64,000 bases of DNA from Pythium myriotylum. Lineage: Eukaryota; Oomycota; Peronosporomycetes; Pythiales; Pythiaceae. How positions within the stretch are numbered: position 1 is the stretch's first letter; each line of letters starts with the position of its first letter. Shown piece after piece: positions 51,495 to 62,288 of the stretch. A program made the translations under genes and the position numbers. The stretch lies in the NCBI GenBank assembly GCA_023091665.1, contig JALJCQ010000009.1, positions 310,001 to 374,000 on the forward strand, in the 5' to 3' direction. Under the pieces are notes generated by a model that searched no databases, was not told the DNA's origin, and worked only from the letters and a program-made list of their open reading frames with translations.

Positions 51495-53254
51495 ATGGCC
51501 GAGCGCGTGCTTCGGCGCGTCCACCCACCGCTCGGTGTGCTCCCTCACGTCGCAGATTCCGTGGCCGCCTTCCTGCTCGGACCAGCTGTCGGTCGCCTGC
51601 ACCAGGCGGCAGCCACGGGACTGCTTCCTCTCTTCGAATGCGTCCTCGGTCGCACCCAACGCAGTGAGCCCGACCAGGTCCTCTTCTCCTACTTCATAGA
51701 CCGCGCATTCGCAGCGAGTCTCCAGAAAGACAATCTCCAGCTAGCGAAGAGGATCCATGAGGTGCATCCGCAGCCACTCGACCTGAATTCGCTGGCGATC
51801 GCAATGCGCCACGGCTCGCTCGAGACAGTCCAATGGGTCGTAGAAAACCGCAACGACCGGCGCTGCTGTGCTGCTGGGGTCGGAAACCTCTGCCGTGAGT
51901 GCCTCAAGATAGCTATCGCCCAGCACGATGTCCGAGACGCAGAACGAGTCTTCCAGTGGCTTGAGGAGGCGGGATTCTCGTTCGGCTGGGACGATGGTTG
52001 GGATGTCTGGGGGCGACTCCCGCCAGCGATGGCATTGGGCAGTCTGCGTCCTGGGTCTGGATCGACTGGACGAGATGTCGATCGAGCCCTTCAACACATA
52101 ATAACTGTGGGTCCTGCAGCAAAGTCTCCAGCCCTAAAACATTTCCTCAACAGCGGAGTAACTCTTGAGCAAAGCCGTCTTCTAGGGTTTATCGCTGGAG
52201 CAAGCCTGAATATTGATCTCGAGCCAATTCTGGTGGTTGTGGTCGCGAGTCCTCTGTGCGATGCGATTCGTGACAAATTTGTGTACGAGCCAATTCGAGA
52301 AGGTGGTGCGAAGGTACTGCAGTAGAGTCCGGAGTTGATGAACGAGCCCGGGTTCGCTGGCGTGTTCCGAACATGCCTCCACACGAATCATGCTGACTAC
52401 GCCGAATGGCTGCTGAACGAGCGAGGAATTGTATTGAGCGCTGCCATCTCGGATTCGCTAGATGAAGAGGCCACGCTGGAAGCGCTCAAGAACATCCAGG
52501 CGAGTGGTACACCCGTGGAAACGGAGGCACTCTTGATCAGTGCAACCGCCCGTGGCTACCTGACGGTCATTGAATGGCTTAATGCGACAAGAGCCTCACA
52601 TGGGACCAGTGACTCGCCGAGTAACAAGCTCTTGAGAAGATGTCATTATATCCATGAGCATTTTTTGCAATACAAACTCAGCGAGTACGAGTGGGCTGGC
52701 GATCTTCTGTCCCTGAAACGTCTCCACGCAAATGGGCTCAACACTCCCGAATTGCTAGATCTCGCGAGGCACGGTCATCTCCACGTTATCAAAGCGTTCT
52801 GGTCAGAGCTTCAGAATGACGATATAACGAGCGCGATGGCGCAGGCAGCGATGAACGGGCACATGGACGTGGTCATGTGGCTGCATGCAAATCGCCACGA
52901 AGGATGCACAGCTTGCTTGCTTATCTTGATGCTTCGGGGAGTGAATAAACGCGGCCATATAGACGTGAGGAACCACGCTGGTGATACAATTCGATGGCTG
53001 CGTGCCCACAGCTCCAAGAACCCGAGCTGTCGAAACAACTGTCATTACCAGATAGTTCACCATTACACGGTTGTATCTCGTCTCGCGGTGCGGCGGTGCG
53101 TTATGGCAATTTGGCCTTTCTGCAAGACCTCTTGGAGCACCACATCGACATCTACCGACCCAAGATCGAGGACTTTCGCCAGGATGCGGTCAGCATAGGA
53201 CACCAGGGAATTGTCCAGTGGCTCACTGAGAACTATCCAAATACCACAGGCTGA
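51495..53254 (+). pseudogene. Ankyrin-family copy with one nonsense codon and one frameshift
   Basis: From ATG 51495 the frame follows the family closely: GVLPHVADSVAAFLLG, AASLQKDNLQLAKRIHEVHP, SLETVQWVVENRNDRRCC, CCAAGVGNLCREC, EGGAKVLQ. At 52323-52325 the tryptophan of the conserved KVLQW motif is TAG. The frame then continues with ankyrin-like repeats (ARHGHLHVIKAFWSEL, AAMNGHMDVVMWLHANR) and CTACLLILML. Near 53070-53100 the family sequence moves to another frame and ends AVRYGNLAFLQDLLEHHIDI...GIVQWLTENYPNTTG at 53254. With only two lesions it is a recent pseudogene, or assembly/base errors must be excluded. Readthrough of TAG cannot be ruled out. Confidence 0.8.
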
Positions 53255-54391
53255 GCGGCATATGACAGGCTGAACGGCTTGACTCACGGCGTTGTTTATG
53301 CGTCTGCTTGCAGGAAGATCCGCAGATCTCGTGTCGGCTTGCAGCAGATTCTAAGAAATTGATTGTGAAAAGATTTCGAAACCAAAATCAAACACTTGGA
53401 AGAAGAGAACAAGCCCACGTGTGGTAGTATATTTGCGATCACAGAGAGTAACAATCTCACAGGGGACAGAGATGCTTGATGAGTAGCAGATCCCCCAGCT
53501 CGTATACATGGATCACTTGCTTGTAGTGGTGACGACCGTCGGGGCGGCTGCTCGCTTCTCTTCTCGCGGCTCGCTGTCCAGGAAGCAAAAAGACTCGACG
53601 GCCAGTCGTTGGCGCCCGCAGATGGCCACCAAGTCTTCTTATTCCACGAGACAGCGAATCAGCGACACGAGCACGCGAGACTGGAGGCCGTCGGCGTTGG
53701 CGTTGTGTCGGCTCTGGACGCCGTCGCGTTGGTATCAAGAAGAGAAAGAGGGGAGAGGAGAGCCACGAGTCCGGAGCCCCCGTCGTTGGCCACCGCAGAG
53801 AGGGACTCCGATCCCTCGCCTTCCCCATCTCTCTCTCTCTCTCTCTTCTGATCCCACGTCGTGTCTCTTCATGGATCTCACGAAGACCTCTCTCTCGCCG
53901 ACTCGTCGCCGCGCTCAGAGGGGTCGAGAGGCCTCGCGAACCAGAGGAACGAGACGACGCGCGACGACGTGGGCGCGTGGCGCGTGCGTGTGCATGGGGC
54001 GGATGCTCTGAGACTTGATCACATGAGTTTCTACAGAGAGAAGACACGAAGAGCGTCAGACGACCACGGCCTCGAGGGGGCAGCAGAGGAAGGAGGAGGA
54101 GGAAGGACCTTCACGGCATGTTGCTCGGGTCGGGCCGGAGGGGAACTGGGGGGAAGGAGCGAGGGAGGGAGAATGGCAGGCCGGACTGGTTCGAAACAGT
54201 TGAAAACAGCTCACTTTCCATAGTGAAAGCAAGTAAAACGGTATAAAACATGTTGGTTTGGGGTTTGAAGATCCAAAGACCATCTGGGGTTCGAAAAACT
54301 GCAAGAAACCGAGTCAGGTACCGGTTTCTAGACCCGCTTATACCGATATGGGTACAGCATTGGAAGATCTCGACAGGCGAGCTCGAGGTTT
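53255..54391. other. Intergenic region of low complexity, no confident gene
   Basis: About 1.14 kb. It includes a (CT)n run at about 53838-53858 and several overlapping arginine/serine-rich open frames on both strands (53508-54011 plus, 54047-53457 minus), the pattern expected of biased DNA rather than of a gene. A spliced minus-strand gene around 53600-53870 cannot be excluded. Confidence 0.35.
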
Positions 54392-56235
54392 TCAGGGCTC
54401 GTCGAGCTGCGCGAGCCACGTGTGCACGTCTGGGACCTCGTCTTCTGCGGCCTCGCGGATCACGCTCCATGGAAAGTCTCCTCGGTGATATTGGTACAAC
54501 CACTTCAACGCACTGAGATGGCCGCCTCGCACGAGGCACCACGCGATTGCCTCGGCGTGGAACTCGCGGTTGGCCGCGAACACCTGAGGATGGTGAGTGT
54601 GGAAGTATTCAAGAACCGGAAGGTCACCGATGCAGGCCGCATACGAAGCCATGTTACCACAAGATGGTTCGCCGTCCGAAAGGCACTGACCCACACAAGC
54701 TGGAGCACGAGAGGCGTGCATGTCTAGCCATGGAGACAATGACATCCGGCTCGTCGGTCTTCCAGAAATACTCCGAGTTTTGTCAAGAGAAAGTCTCGCA
54801 CGCAGTGAGAGCAGGCATCGGCGCAGTGGTGATAGAGCCAGTAGACAATATCGACGTGGCCTGATATTGCAGCAGCGACCATCGTATGTGACGCGTCATA
54901 GTCTTGCTTGGTCTCGACGATCCACTTCACGATGCCTAAGTGACCATTTTCTGCTGCAATTGGAGCAATAAACGGAGGGCACCTCGTTTGCACATGATCG
55001 TAGAACCATTCGAGGACATGGAGGTGCCCCTTTTCGGCTGCACTGTTGAGATTGACATGGTCGAAATTTTGCGGTGCACGCGTGTGAAGCCATTGGATCG
55101 CCCTCAACTGACCCTTATCCACGGTGTTCCAGACGTCGGCGGTGGCGAAGTGGCTTCTACCACTTGCCTCCATCCACTCGTACATCTCGAGCAAATCTTC
55201 TTCATTCTGCACCTCTCGAGCTCTCAACTCGGAGATATCAATATCTGGCCGAAGATTAGAGATCCAGCGGAGTGTATCCACATGGCCGTTGCGTACAGCA
55301 ACTTCGGCAATGGCTTGGTCTAGTTGCTGTCTACCAAAATAGGAGCTTGACTTTAGGAATGTCGAATTCCACTGGAGCACTTTGCGACCTCCCGGGCGTG
55401 TTGGCTGAAATACATATTCCCCACGGAGGAACTCTGCAAGTCTACTGGCGAGCACGACCTCGATGACCTCCTCCATTCCTTTTTTGCAAACGCTGTGCAC
55501 GATGACAGCCATGACCTGCCGCTGATTCAACTTGACCCCTCGGTCGATGAGGAATTTGACGCTCTCGATTGATTCCGGAGGGCCGTGCTCGATGGCGTTG
55601 ACTAATACGTTGACCAAAGTCCGATTATCCACGAAGCGTCTTTTGTAGCACCATTTGAGCAGGCCAATGTTCGTCGTCATATGCTTCTTGAGGTACTTGA
55701 ACGTTTTGGGATGCGACACTTCGACGGCGCCTTCACTCTCAAGCCAGTGAATACTTCTCCATGCGTCGGGATGGCGAAGCTGCCGCTTGAGCGATATGTA
55801 CACGCAGCGCCTGCAGAGGTTCTGGATCCCTTCCAGGCAGCAGCGACGATCTCTGCGATTGTTCACGACCCACTGAACCATCTCGAGATCGCCGTGCTCC
55901 ATTGCTAGAGCAAGCGATTGGATTGCGAGGGGGTTTGGATGGAGGCTGTGGATCTTCTTGGCCATCACCAAGTCGTTCTTCTGAATCGCAGCCGCTAAAG
56001 CTTGTGCGAGTCCATGACTTAGAAGCGCTGGGTCCATCGTTGGATCTTCGTGAAGTCGAGCGACGACTCGGTCCAGCAAATAAAGCGATCCGCTGGCGGC
56101 CGCACGCGCGACCGAAATGGTCGACGATCCGTCGAGAAAGGCAGTCATCAAGTCTGTGACATGTGACAGCGCCGCCAGCGATGGCTGTGCACGAAGCACG
56201 CTGCACTCGAGCTGCTTTAGCAGCGGCAGCGACAT
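54392..56235 (-). pseudogene. Ankyrin-family copy with a single frameshift near its 3' end
   Basis: The minus frame from ATG 56235 codes 503 family-like residues: ALSHVTDLMTAFLDGS, NDLVMAKKIHSLHPNPL, CCLEGIQNLCRRC, RPGGRKVLQWNSTFL, five or six ankyrin-like repeats (AAENGHLGIVKWIVETK, AAISGHVDIVYWLYHHC) and CSHCVRDFLLTKL. It hits a stop at 54724. The family C-terminus continues in another frame down to 54392 (WLDMHASRAPACVGQCL...AACIGDLPVLEYFHTHH...LSALKWLYQYHRGDFPW). Comparison with the C-terminus at 61595-61164 places a net 1-bp loss near 54735. Either a nearly intact pseudogene, a sequencing error, or a live gene with a shortened product. Divergent from the intact gene at 56495. Confidence 0.75.
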
Positions 56236-56494
56236 TGAGAGATCAGATCCACAAGTGGTGGAGTGATTAGGATACTGGTGGGTTCAGTCCTGTGGACACG
56301 AGAGACAAGGAACTCTCTAAACGATAGAAGCCTCTCAATTTACTTACATGTATTTTGATATTCCCGACAAAGTCTGTGCAATCTGAGTTCTAAAACAACA
56401 TAGCCTGTTTCAGTCGCTGGGTTAACTCGCGCTGGTCTCCCGTGGGTTCGTGTCGATCTCAGTCCGAGACTCGACTTCTCGAGCTCCCACGTCA

Positions 56495-58537
56495 ATGATT
56501 CCTCCGCTCGTGCTAGCTCAGGCGGCGCTGCGGCTCGCGAGTCCTTCGGTCGCGGCTATCGCACCCGTCGTGGCCTCTGTGTCCGAGTTCCTCGACGTCT
56601 CCGTGTGTCTTCGGCCACCCGAGGCCGCAACGACTCGATCGATCGGGGTCTTCGACCGCGTCGTTTCGCGAGTTCTCAATGACTCGACACTCAACCCGGG
56701 ACTCGTGAGCCACTGGTTCTGTCGCTCGATGGAGATCGCGCTGACTAATGACGACCTCGTCATTGCGCAAAAGATCCACTCCGTCCATCCAGAGCCACTG
56801 GCAGTCCGATCGCTGGAGGTCGCTCTCCGCCACGGCTCACTGGAGACTGTCCAGTGGGTCATCAACAGTCGCAGCGATCAGCTCTGCTGTTCGCCAGGAA
56901 TCGAGAACCTTTGTGAGCAGTGCTTTGACACTTGTGCGTCTAGGCTTGGGAGTCGAGACGCTAAACGCATCGTCGAGTGGATCCTTTCGACACGCCTCAG
57001 TCGTGTTGTTTCCAAGGACTGCAGTCGATTGGCACCATGGTGCCACACCGCAGCGCTCGGAAATGTCGACCTAGTCAAGTGGATGGATGCGAGCGGCTGG
57101 CTTTCCGATAAAGAAGCATGCGTTCTCTTGTTTCGATTCCTGCACGACTTCTCGAACGCCCCTGACATCGACGTAGTCGAGTACCTCGTGAACAGATCGA
57201 ATATGTCGTTTGATGAGCCACAAGGCCTTTGCTTTGCTCTTGCCCGCGCTGCATGTATTCGCCGATTCGCGCCTGTCATTGAAGTGATTCTGACGAGCCG
57301 AGTTTGCGATAATATCCGCGACAAAGTTGTGTTTGAGCCTTTTCGGCCAGGAAAAAGCAAAGTGCTCCAGTGGGATGCCGCATTCATGACCACAATGGAT
57401 CTTGCTCCCCACGTCGGCTTCTACGCTTGCGTGTACGCACACGTCGACACGTTGAGATGGCTTGCTGGAGAGTGCGCTACCTTCGCCAATCCCGCCACTA
57501 GCTTTTCCGTCGAGTGCGAAGACCACATGCTACAGCTAGTCGCGTGGCGAGACGAGAATCAGCTTGATCACCGGATACTCGAGGTTCTTCATAATGCATC
57601 CACGCAAGGCTATCTTAATGTGGTCAAGCGCTTCCACGCAGAAATCAAGGGGACTCTACCAGTAATATCAACGATGACCAGGGCAATTGCTCACGGTCAC
57701 CTCAACATTGCACAATGGCTCCATGAGAACAGCGATGAAGGATGTAACGCTACGGCTTTGACCGAGGCAGCTATGAACGGCCATCTCGACGTCGTCAAGT
57801 GGATGCTTGCCAACCGGATCGAAAAGAATGTGTTTGAAGCTATGACGTGGGCTGCAGTCCACGGACAACTCGACGTGTTGATCGAACTGCTCAATCATAG
57901 CATAGACGCATGCGCCAATTGCGTGCTTCAGCAGCTATTATACGATCCACCAGCAAGCATTCATGGACCCACGAGTGGCCCTCTGCATTGCTTGCAGTGG
58001 CTCGAGTATGAAGCAAAAGAGTCGAAGCCATGCTGCGCTGCTCGCAAAGGGGACACGACAAGTGGTCACAGTATTTTACAGGCCTTCACTTCGATGGGAA
58101 ATCTCGATACGATTCAGCACTTGTATAGGTACCACCGAAGCTTGTTTCCACGTGACCAAGGAAGTCTCTTACAGCCATGCGGTAACGGCAAAGGAAACCA
58201 CCTCGAGATGGCCAGGTGGTTCCACGAGAACTGCAGAGAGAGCATTGACTGGCAGACGATGCGAAGTGCTGCTAGGCTGTGGTCCTATTCTGGCGTATTG
58301 GCATGGCTTGATAGCCTCGATGGCGACGAGGAGTCAAAGGATACGAAACGGAGGCGTGTTAGTTCTCGCAAGGTTTCGATGCCCACGCAGATTAAAACTT
58401 CGTTTCCTCGTTTCGCAGCGCTAGCCGTATCACCTGTGAGATCTGGTGGCTTGGAGCCGTACTCATTGTTCCGTCAACGCGATCAAAGTAATGTCGAGTC
58501 GGAGAAGCAGCAGCAAGGGGGAGGGAGATGGCGGTGA
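56495..58537 (+). CDS. Ankyrin-repeat family protein, intact, with nuclear-type tail
   Basis: Single exon, 680 residues, the longest copy. N-terminal module VASVSEFLDVSVCLRPPE, GVFDRVVSRVLND, DDLVIAQKIHSVHPEPLAVR, then SLETVQWVINSRSDQLCC and the Cys motif CCSPGIENLCEQC. The middle part ends GKSKVLQWDAAF. Repeats follow (AIAHGHLNIAQWLHENS, AAMNGHLDVVKWMLANR, AVHGQLDVLIELLNHS), then CANCVLQQLL and the family C-terminal part. Unlike other copies it carries an extra ~70-residue basic tail with KRRRVSSRK (nuclear localisation candidate). The start at 56495 (MIPPLVLAQAALRLA) matches the family start. Divergent from the frameshifted copy 259 bp away. Confidence 0.87.
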   Translation: MIPPLVLAQAALRLASPSVAAIAPVVASVSEFLDVSVCLRPPEAATTRSIGVFDRVVSRVLNDSTLNPGLVSHWFCRSMEIALTNDDLVIAQKIHSVHPEPLAVRSLEVALRHGSLETVQWVINSRSDQLCCSPGIENLCEQCFDTCASRLGSRDAKRIVEWILSTRLSRVVSKDCSRLAPWCHTAALGNVDLVKWMDASGWLSDKEACVLLFRFLHDFSNAPDIDVVEYLVNRSNMSFDEPQGLCFALARAACIRRFAPVIEVILTSRVCDNIRDKVVFEPFRPGKSKVLQWDAAFMTTMDLAPHVGFYACVYAHVDTLRWLAGECATFANPATSFSVECEDHMLQLVAWRDENQLDHRILEVLHNASTQGYLNVVKRFHAEIKGTLPVISTMTRAIAHGHLNIAQWLHENSDEGCNATALTEAAMNGHLDVVKWMLANRIEKNVFEAMTWAAVHGQLDVLIELLNHSIDACANCVLQQLLYDPPASIHGPTSGPLHCLQWLEYEAKESKPCCAARKGDTTSGHSILQAFTSMGNLDTIQHLYRYHRSLFPRDQGSLLQPCGNGKGNHLEMARWFHENCRESIDWQTMRSAARLWSYSGVLAWLDSLDGDEESKDTKRRRVSSRKVSMPTQIKTSFPRFAALAVSPVRSGGLEPYSLFRQRDQSNVESEKQQQGGGRWR

Positions 58538-58934
58538 TTTGGTAGAAGGCATATTGCACATGGCTTTACCATATTCTAATCGTTAATCGCCCGGAAAAAA
58601 CACGATCAATCCGTATGCACGGACAAAGGTTTTGCCCTCCAGGAGACATTTGGTGATTCTTGCGGTAGGACTATTACCACTCCGTTCGCCAAACATGTCG
58701 AGCATACTCAGGACAGCAGCACCCTCGGCAACCGACTCTGATGCACTTGGCCGATAAACAGAGCAGTATGACATCGACAGGGACACCGCGAGAAATGCTC
58801 CTAACAGTATCGAAAAACGCTCTTTGTCTCGATTGTGATAGGAATGACGTCAGCGATTTCAGGTGGGTATCGAATTTGACGTCTACTCGCATTCGTTGCT
58901 TCTCTCAATCTCGAGATATCTGGTGAGAAGAAAC
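58538..58934. other. Intergenic region
   Basis: About 400 bp, no supported gene; the short open frames lack recognisable motifs. It would contain the promoter of the Crinkler pseudogene. Confidence 0.35.
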
Positions 58935-59310
58935 ATGGTTGAGGTGGAGCTACAGTGCGCGGTGTACGGCGAAGGCTCTGTGTTCCCGTCAAGATCGCCG
59001 CGATGCGAAAGTGAGCGCGCTTCAGAAGGCCATCGTGAATGAGAAGGAAGACGTCAATACTCGCTTTAATGTTGATCCAGCTACTGTGATGCTGTACTTC
59101 GCACGGAAGAGTGGCGCGTGGTTGAAGGATGACAATAGTGTGGATGAACTGTTGACAGGAAAGTTTGACACCGCGTACTAAAAGATGCGACCGTCGTGGA
59201 GGCTGAACAAGACGGAGTACTTCAAGGACTTCCAACTACGAGAAGAAGAGGTTCACATCTTGGTGGAACTCCCAGAAGCTGCTATTGCGGTCATGCTTAC
59301 GCTTAGAAGC
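58935..59310 (+). pseudogene. Crinkler (CRN) effector pseudogene, LFLAK-domain part
   Basis: From ATG 58935 the sequence reads MVEVELQCAVYGEGSVF, the standard CRN opening. Two small frame changes later it reads DAKVSALQKAIVNEKED, VMLYFARKSGAWLKDDNSVD and ELLTGKFDTAY. A TAA follows, then in the same frame KMRPSWRLNKTEYFKDFQL and VHILVELPE. These match the CRN N-terminal trafficking domain (LFLAK region, 'LYFARK.GAWL') and its end 'VHVLVELPE'. At least two indels and one nonsense codon kill it, and no C-terminal effector domain follows. Family knowledge: CRNs are host-translocated cytoplasmic or nuclear effectors of oomycetes. Confidence 0.85.
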
Positions 59311-59450
59311 TTCGAGCATTACAGAAAATCCTCAAATTATCATCAATTTACTTGTAGACGGAATCTACTGGACAGCTGCCCAGAATACACTGGACGATCG
59401 GATTTGATAGAGGATAGCATTAGATTTCGCAGAGTGTTCGATGATGGCCA

Positions 59451-60807
59451 TCATGTGAGTGCCGTGGCGGACTGCCGCGCGACTTTGCGCAGTTCAGTCG
59501 CCACTATAAGCCACACTAGCTGCACCCGCCGTCGCTTTCGTCCACGATCAGTCACCGTGGGAATGGAGACTGCGTCTCTGCACTGCTCTAAGACGCTCGC
59601 AGCATCCGCCATGGAGAGTTGGTGGATGCTGAGCCCCAAAGCCTTGGCTCGGTCATCAATCCGTGTCATGAGGAAGCGGAAATCGCTGAGCCGCTTCCTC
59701 TCGTTGCGGGTCGTGAAGTCCGCAGGCGTCAGATGCCGAAAGGGAGGCAGGCGCTGAGCTGGATCCCCACAGCACCAATGCAACCAGGCTTGGTCGACCG
59801 TTCCTGTCGGGAGAGTCACTCCCGGTGGGAAGGCGTGGAACCCCCCACCCCAGAACTGAAACACTGGTCCGCTCACTTGCTGTGCGGATGGTGCCGGCGG
59901 AGGTGACGGGCCAGCAGTGTGTCGGGCATAGCTCCTCCAGGACGCGGGCCACTCCTGCCACAACTCGGTCGGCGAGACCGGCTTGACTTTTTTTTCCAAA
60001 TGGCGGATCTTGCTAAGCAGCATAACGAGCGGTGGGATGCCGGTGGGCGTGATGCTCGTCTGGGCTGGGTCGATCAATTCGGCGACGAGATCTTCGATTA
60101 ATTGGTCGTTGGCAAAGAGCGAGCAACCAAAAAGTGGATGGTCTCTCGGGAGCTCGCGCCGTAGGTATGGTAGATGGTGCACCAGAGAGGCAAGAGCAAA
60201 TGCACCGACCCCGTTCAGATTTGCAGGCAATCCTGGGAAGCAAATTTGTTTTGCCGCTGTGATCGCGGCGGATTCCCTGGCAAACAGCGGTGGTAGAGCG
60301 GCGAAGCTGGCGTCGTCGGCAGGCAAACCGCAGACGGTTCTCCCGACATGCATGTCGCCGGCGTCATCGTGGCGAAGGTAGCGGTCTTGGACGCCGCCCA
60401 TCGCCCACCTGGCTCTCAAATGCACAGCGATAGCTGCCTGAGCTCTTCCACAACCGCAGGGCCAACCAAAAATCGTAGCTTGCAAACTTGAAATACGTGC
60501 CATCAGGATGCTTCATTGACAATATTCACGCCATGGAATCTTGCGCCGTGATCTGATCAAAGTGAATTGGCTGCTGGCCTTGCACAGCCATCGCTGCTTG
60601 CACTGAACTTGCCTTTGGAACACTGTCGCTGTCCAGCACCAGGCCTTCACGGAACGGGTCTTGGACAAGCTGAGGTTTCCAGACACAGAGCCATTGCAAA
60701 AAGCGGACACTAGAGCTACGGTACGCGTCACGAGACCGCAACGAAAGGCGCTCCGCAGCGATGGCATCCGCCTCGGACTCGAGCTGTGTCAGCGACGCCA
60801 GCGTCAT
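59451..60807 (-). mobile_element. Crypton-type (tyrosine recombinase) transposon remnant
   Basis: Two minus-strand pieces. 60807-60526 begins MTLASLTQLESEADAIAAER...RDAYRSSSVRFLQWL, like the core-binding domain of Crypton tyrosine recombinases. 60503-59451 (350 codons) contains HLRARWAMGGVQDRYLR with the catalytic His/Arg/Tyr context, and GDMHVGRTVCGLPADD. It ends with a GCR1_C DNA-binding domain (FQFWGGGFHAFPPGVTLPTG, AWLHWCCGD, LPPFRHLTPADFTTRNERKR, LSDFRFLMTRI). The central part of the recombinase is missing and the two pieces are out of frame, so the element is dead. Cryptons lack long terminal repeats, so the ends cannot be drawn by eye. Confidence 0.75.
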
Positions 60808-61571
60808 GTTGCACTGGGCTCAATCCAGTGAAAGAACGCCAATCTCCGAAGGGACGCATCTCTATTTTGGGAATTGTATGCTGGCCATTCTGGCATTTCC
60901 AGAAAACTCTGGACACCTGTCCAGTGAGCCCATACTTCTGGGGGGTCCAGATCCAGTAAATTCCTGAGAATTAGGTTTTTCGTTGCAATATCGCTTAATG
61001 TGCGGTGACATCCAACAACAGTGTACGAATCTTGACGGAGGGATCGTGGGGATGCATGGCAGCCTTCTGATACACTCACGTCACGCGAGTGGACCACTCA
61101 GTTCGCAAAAACATGTCACCGAGAGTGCGTTTTGTCATCTGTGAATCAGACGTGGTGTGTAATCTATGTTGCGAGTTCAGTTTGTTCGACTTGCAATTGC
61201 AATAGCCACTTGCACAATTGAGGAGATTTGACCGACTGTGCGGCTGCTGCCTGTAGCGAGTGCCAGGGAAAATCGTCACGATGGTGCTCGTAGAGCCACT
61301 TCAATGCGTTGAGATGACCCGAACGGACGAGCCAGTATGCGATCGCCCCACCGTCCAAGTGGTGATGTGCCGTGAAAAGCTCCGGGTGGTGCTGATGAAT
61401 GTACTCAAGCGTCGGGAGGTCACCAGCACAGGCTGCGTAGGTGGCTTGGTTGCCGTACCAGTCTTGCTTCTCGCGAAGACACTTGTCCACGCATCTCTCG
61501 CTTCTGCGTGCGTGGGTGTCGAGCCATTGCATCGATAACTGGAACCGGCACCCGGCTCGATGGTCCTCTAA

Positions 61572-62288
61572 GAGCATTCGCAACGGGGGCCTCAATCTCT
61601 ATCTCGAACCCACTTGGAGGAGGGTCCCTCAGAAATCAACCGCATCGGAGATCTCCATCTCTAACCTTAGAATCTGTGACGCGCGCGACTCTCTATCCCA
61701 CCTCCGAATGGAGAGTGGCACACGTCACACACAACGATGATTGGGCCATCTCTAAAATTTTCAGCAATCGGATTGGTTCCTCGAACCATCTCAAAATGGC
61801 GTCGCTTGCTGCGTATGCAAGCGACGCAGTCCATTCCCAAGTCGGCGAGAGAAATGGGGCAAGGAAATTGCGGAGCAACGAAGAAAACGAAGCATTAGCA
61901 CGCACGTGGCTCTACGCAAGCGAGAGCCCATCGTTGGTTCCGACCACAGCTGTGTCGGAGTTTTGGGGAGCGGTTCACGACCGATTCGTCTCCATCATCC
62001 CGTCGTCCGCGCGAACCGAGAAAGCGCTCTCAGTTCGCTGGACGACGCTACAGCGTGAGATTAAAAAATTTGCTGGTGTGTATACTCGTTTGGTGTCGGT
62101 AGACCAAATCCGACATTCGTGAACTTGCGCTCCCGCTCGCGCGCATTTTGTGGTTGCTTTACGTTTCGAGATGGAGGGACCCGCTTCGCCGAGCGGCTCT
62201 CCTCCAAATGTAACAGCTGTACGAAAATAGAGCGTCCAATCAAATCGCTATGATTTTTAGAGATGGAGAGTCACCGGTGCGAACGCTC
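61572..62288 (+). mobile_element. PIF/Harbinger-like non-autonomous DNA transposon
   Basis: Flanked by TAA direct repeats (61569-61571 and 62289-62291), the 3-bp TWA target duplication of the PIF/Harbinger superfamily. Terminal inverted repeats: left GAGCATTCGCAACGGGGGCC, right (reverse complement) GAGCGTTCGCACCGGTGACT, agreeing at about 15 of the first 19 positions. Both TIRs are followed by ATCTCTA-like subterminal sequence. It carries a short Myb/SANT-like ORF (61796-62122) but no DDE transposase, so it needs helper proteins. Inserted in the 3' part of an ankyrin-family pseudogene. Confidence 0.8.
61796..62122 (+). CDS. Harbinger accessory-protein-like Myb/SANT-like ORF
   Basis: 108 residues inside the element. 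After a short N-terminus, NEENEALARTWLYASESPSL...VSEFWGAVHDRF...RTEKALSVRWTTLQREIKKFAGVY follows the pattern of the trihelix/Myb-like DNA-binding protein encoded by PIF/Harbinger elements (three conserved Trp: 'AWL..S', 'FW..I', 'RW..I...V.KF.G.Y'). In complete elements this protein helps the transposase bind the ends and enter the nucleus. The homologous part stops soon after the third helix, so it is 3'-truncated or spliced to a lost exon. Confidence 0.7.
   Translation: MASLAAYASDAVHSQVGERNGARKLRSNEENEALARTWLYASESPSLVPTTAVSEFWGAVHDRFVSIIPSSARTEKALSVRWTTLQREIKKFAGVYTRLVSVDQIRHS

Noticed and set aside
53457..54047. 196-codon minus frame overlapping a 167-codon plus frame
   Set aside because: Arg/Ser/Pro low complexity on both strands, a CT microsatellite inside, and no recognisable domain.
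60804..61097. Minus-strand frame overlapping the start of the Crypton remnant
   Set aside because: It may be flanking Crypton sequence, but it has no recombinase motif and cannot be joined with confidence.
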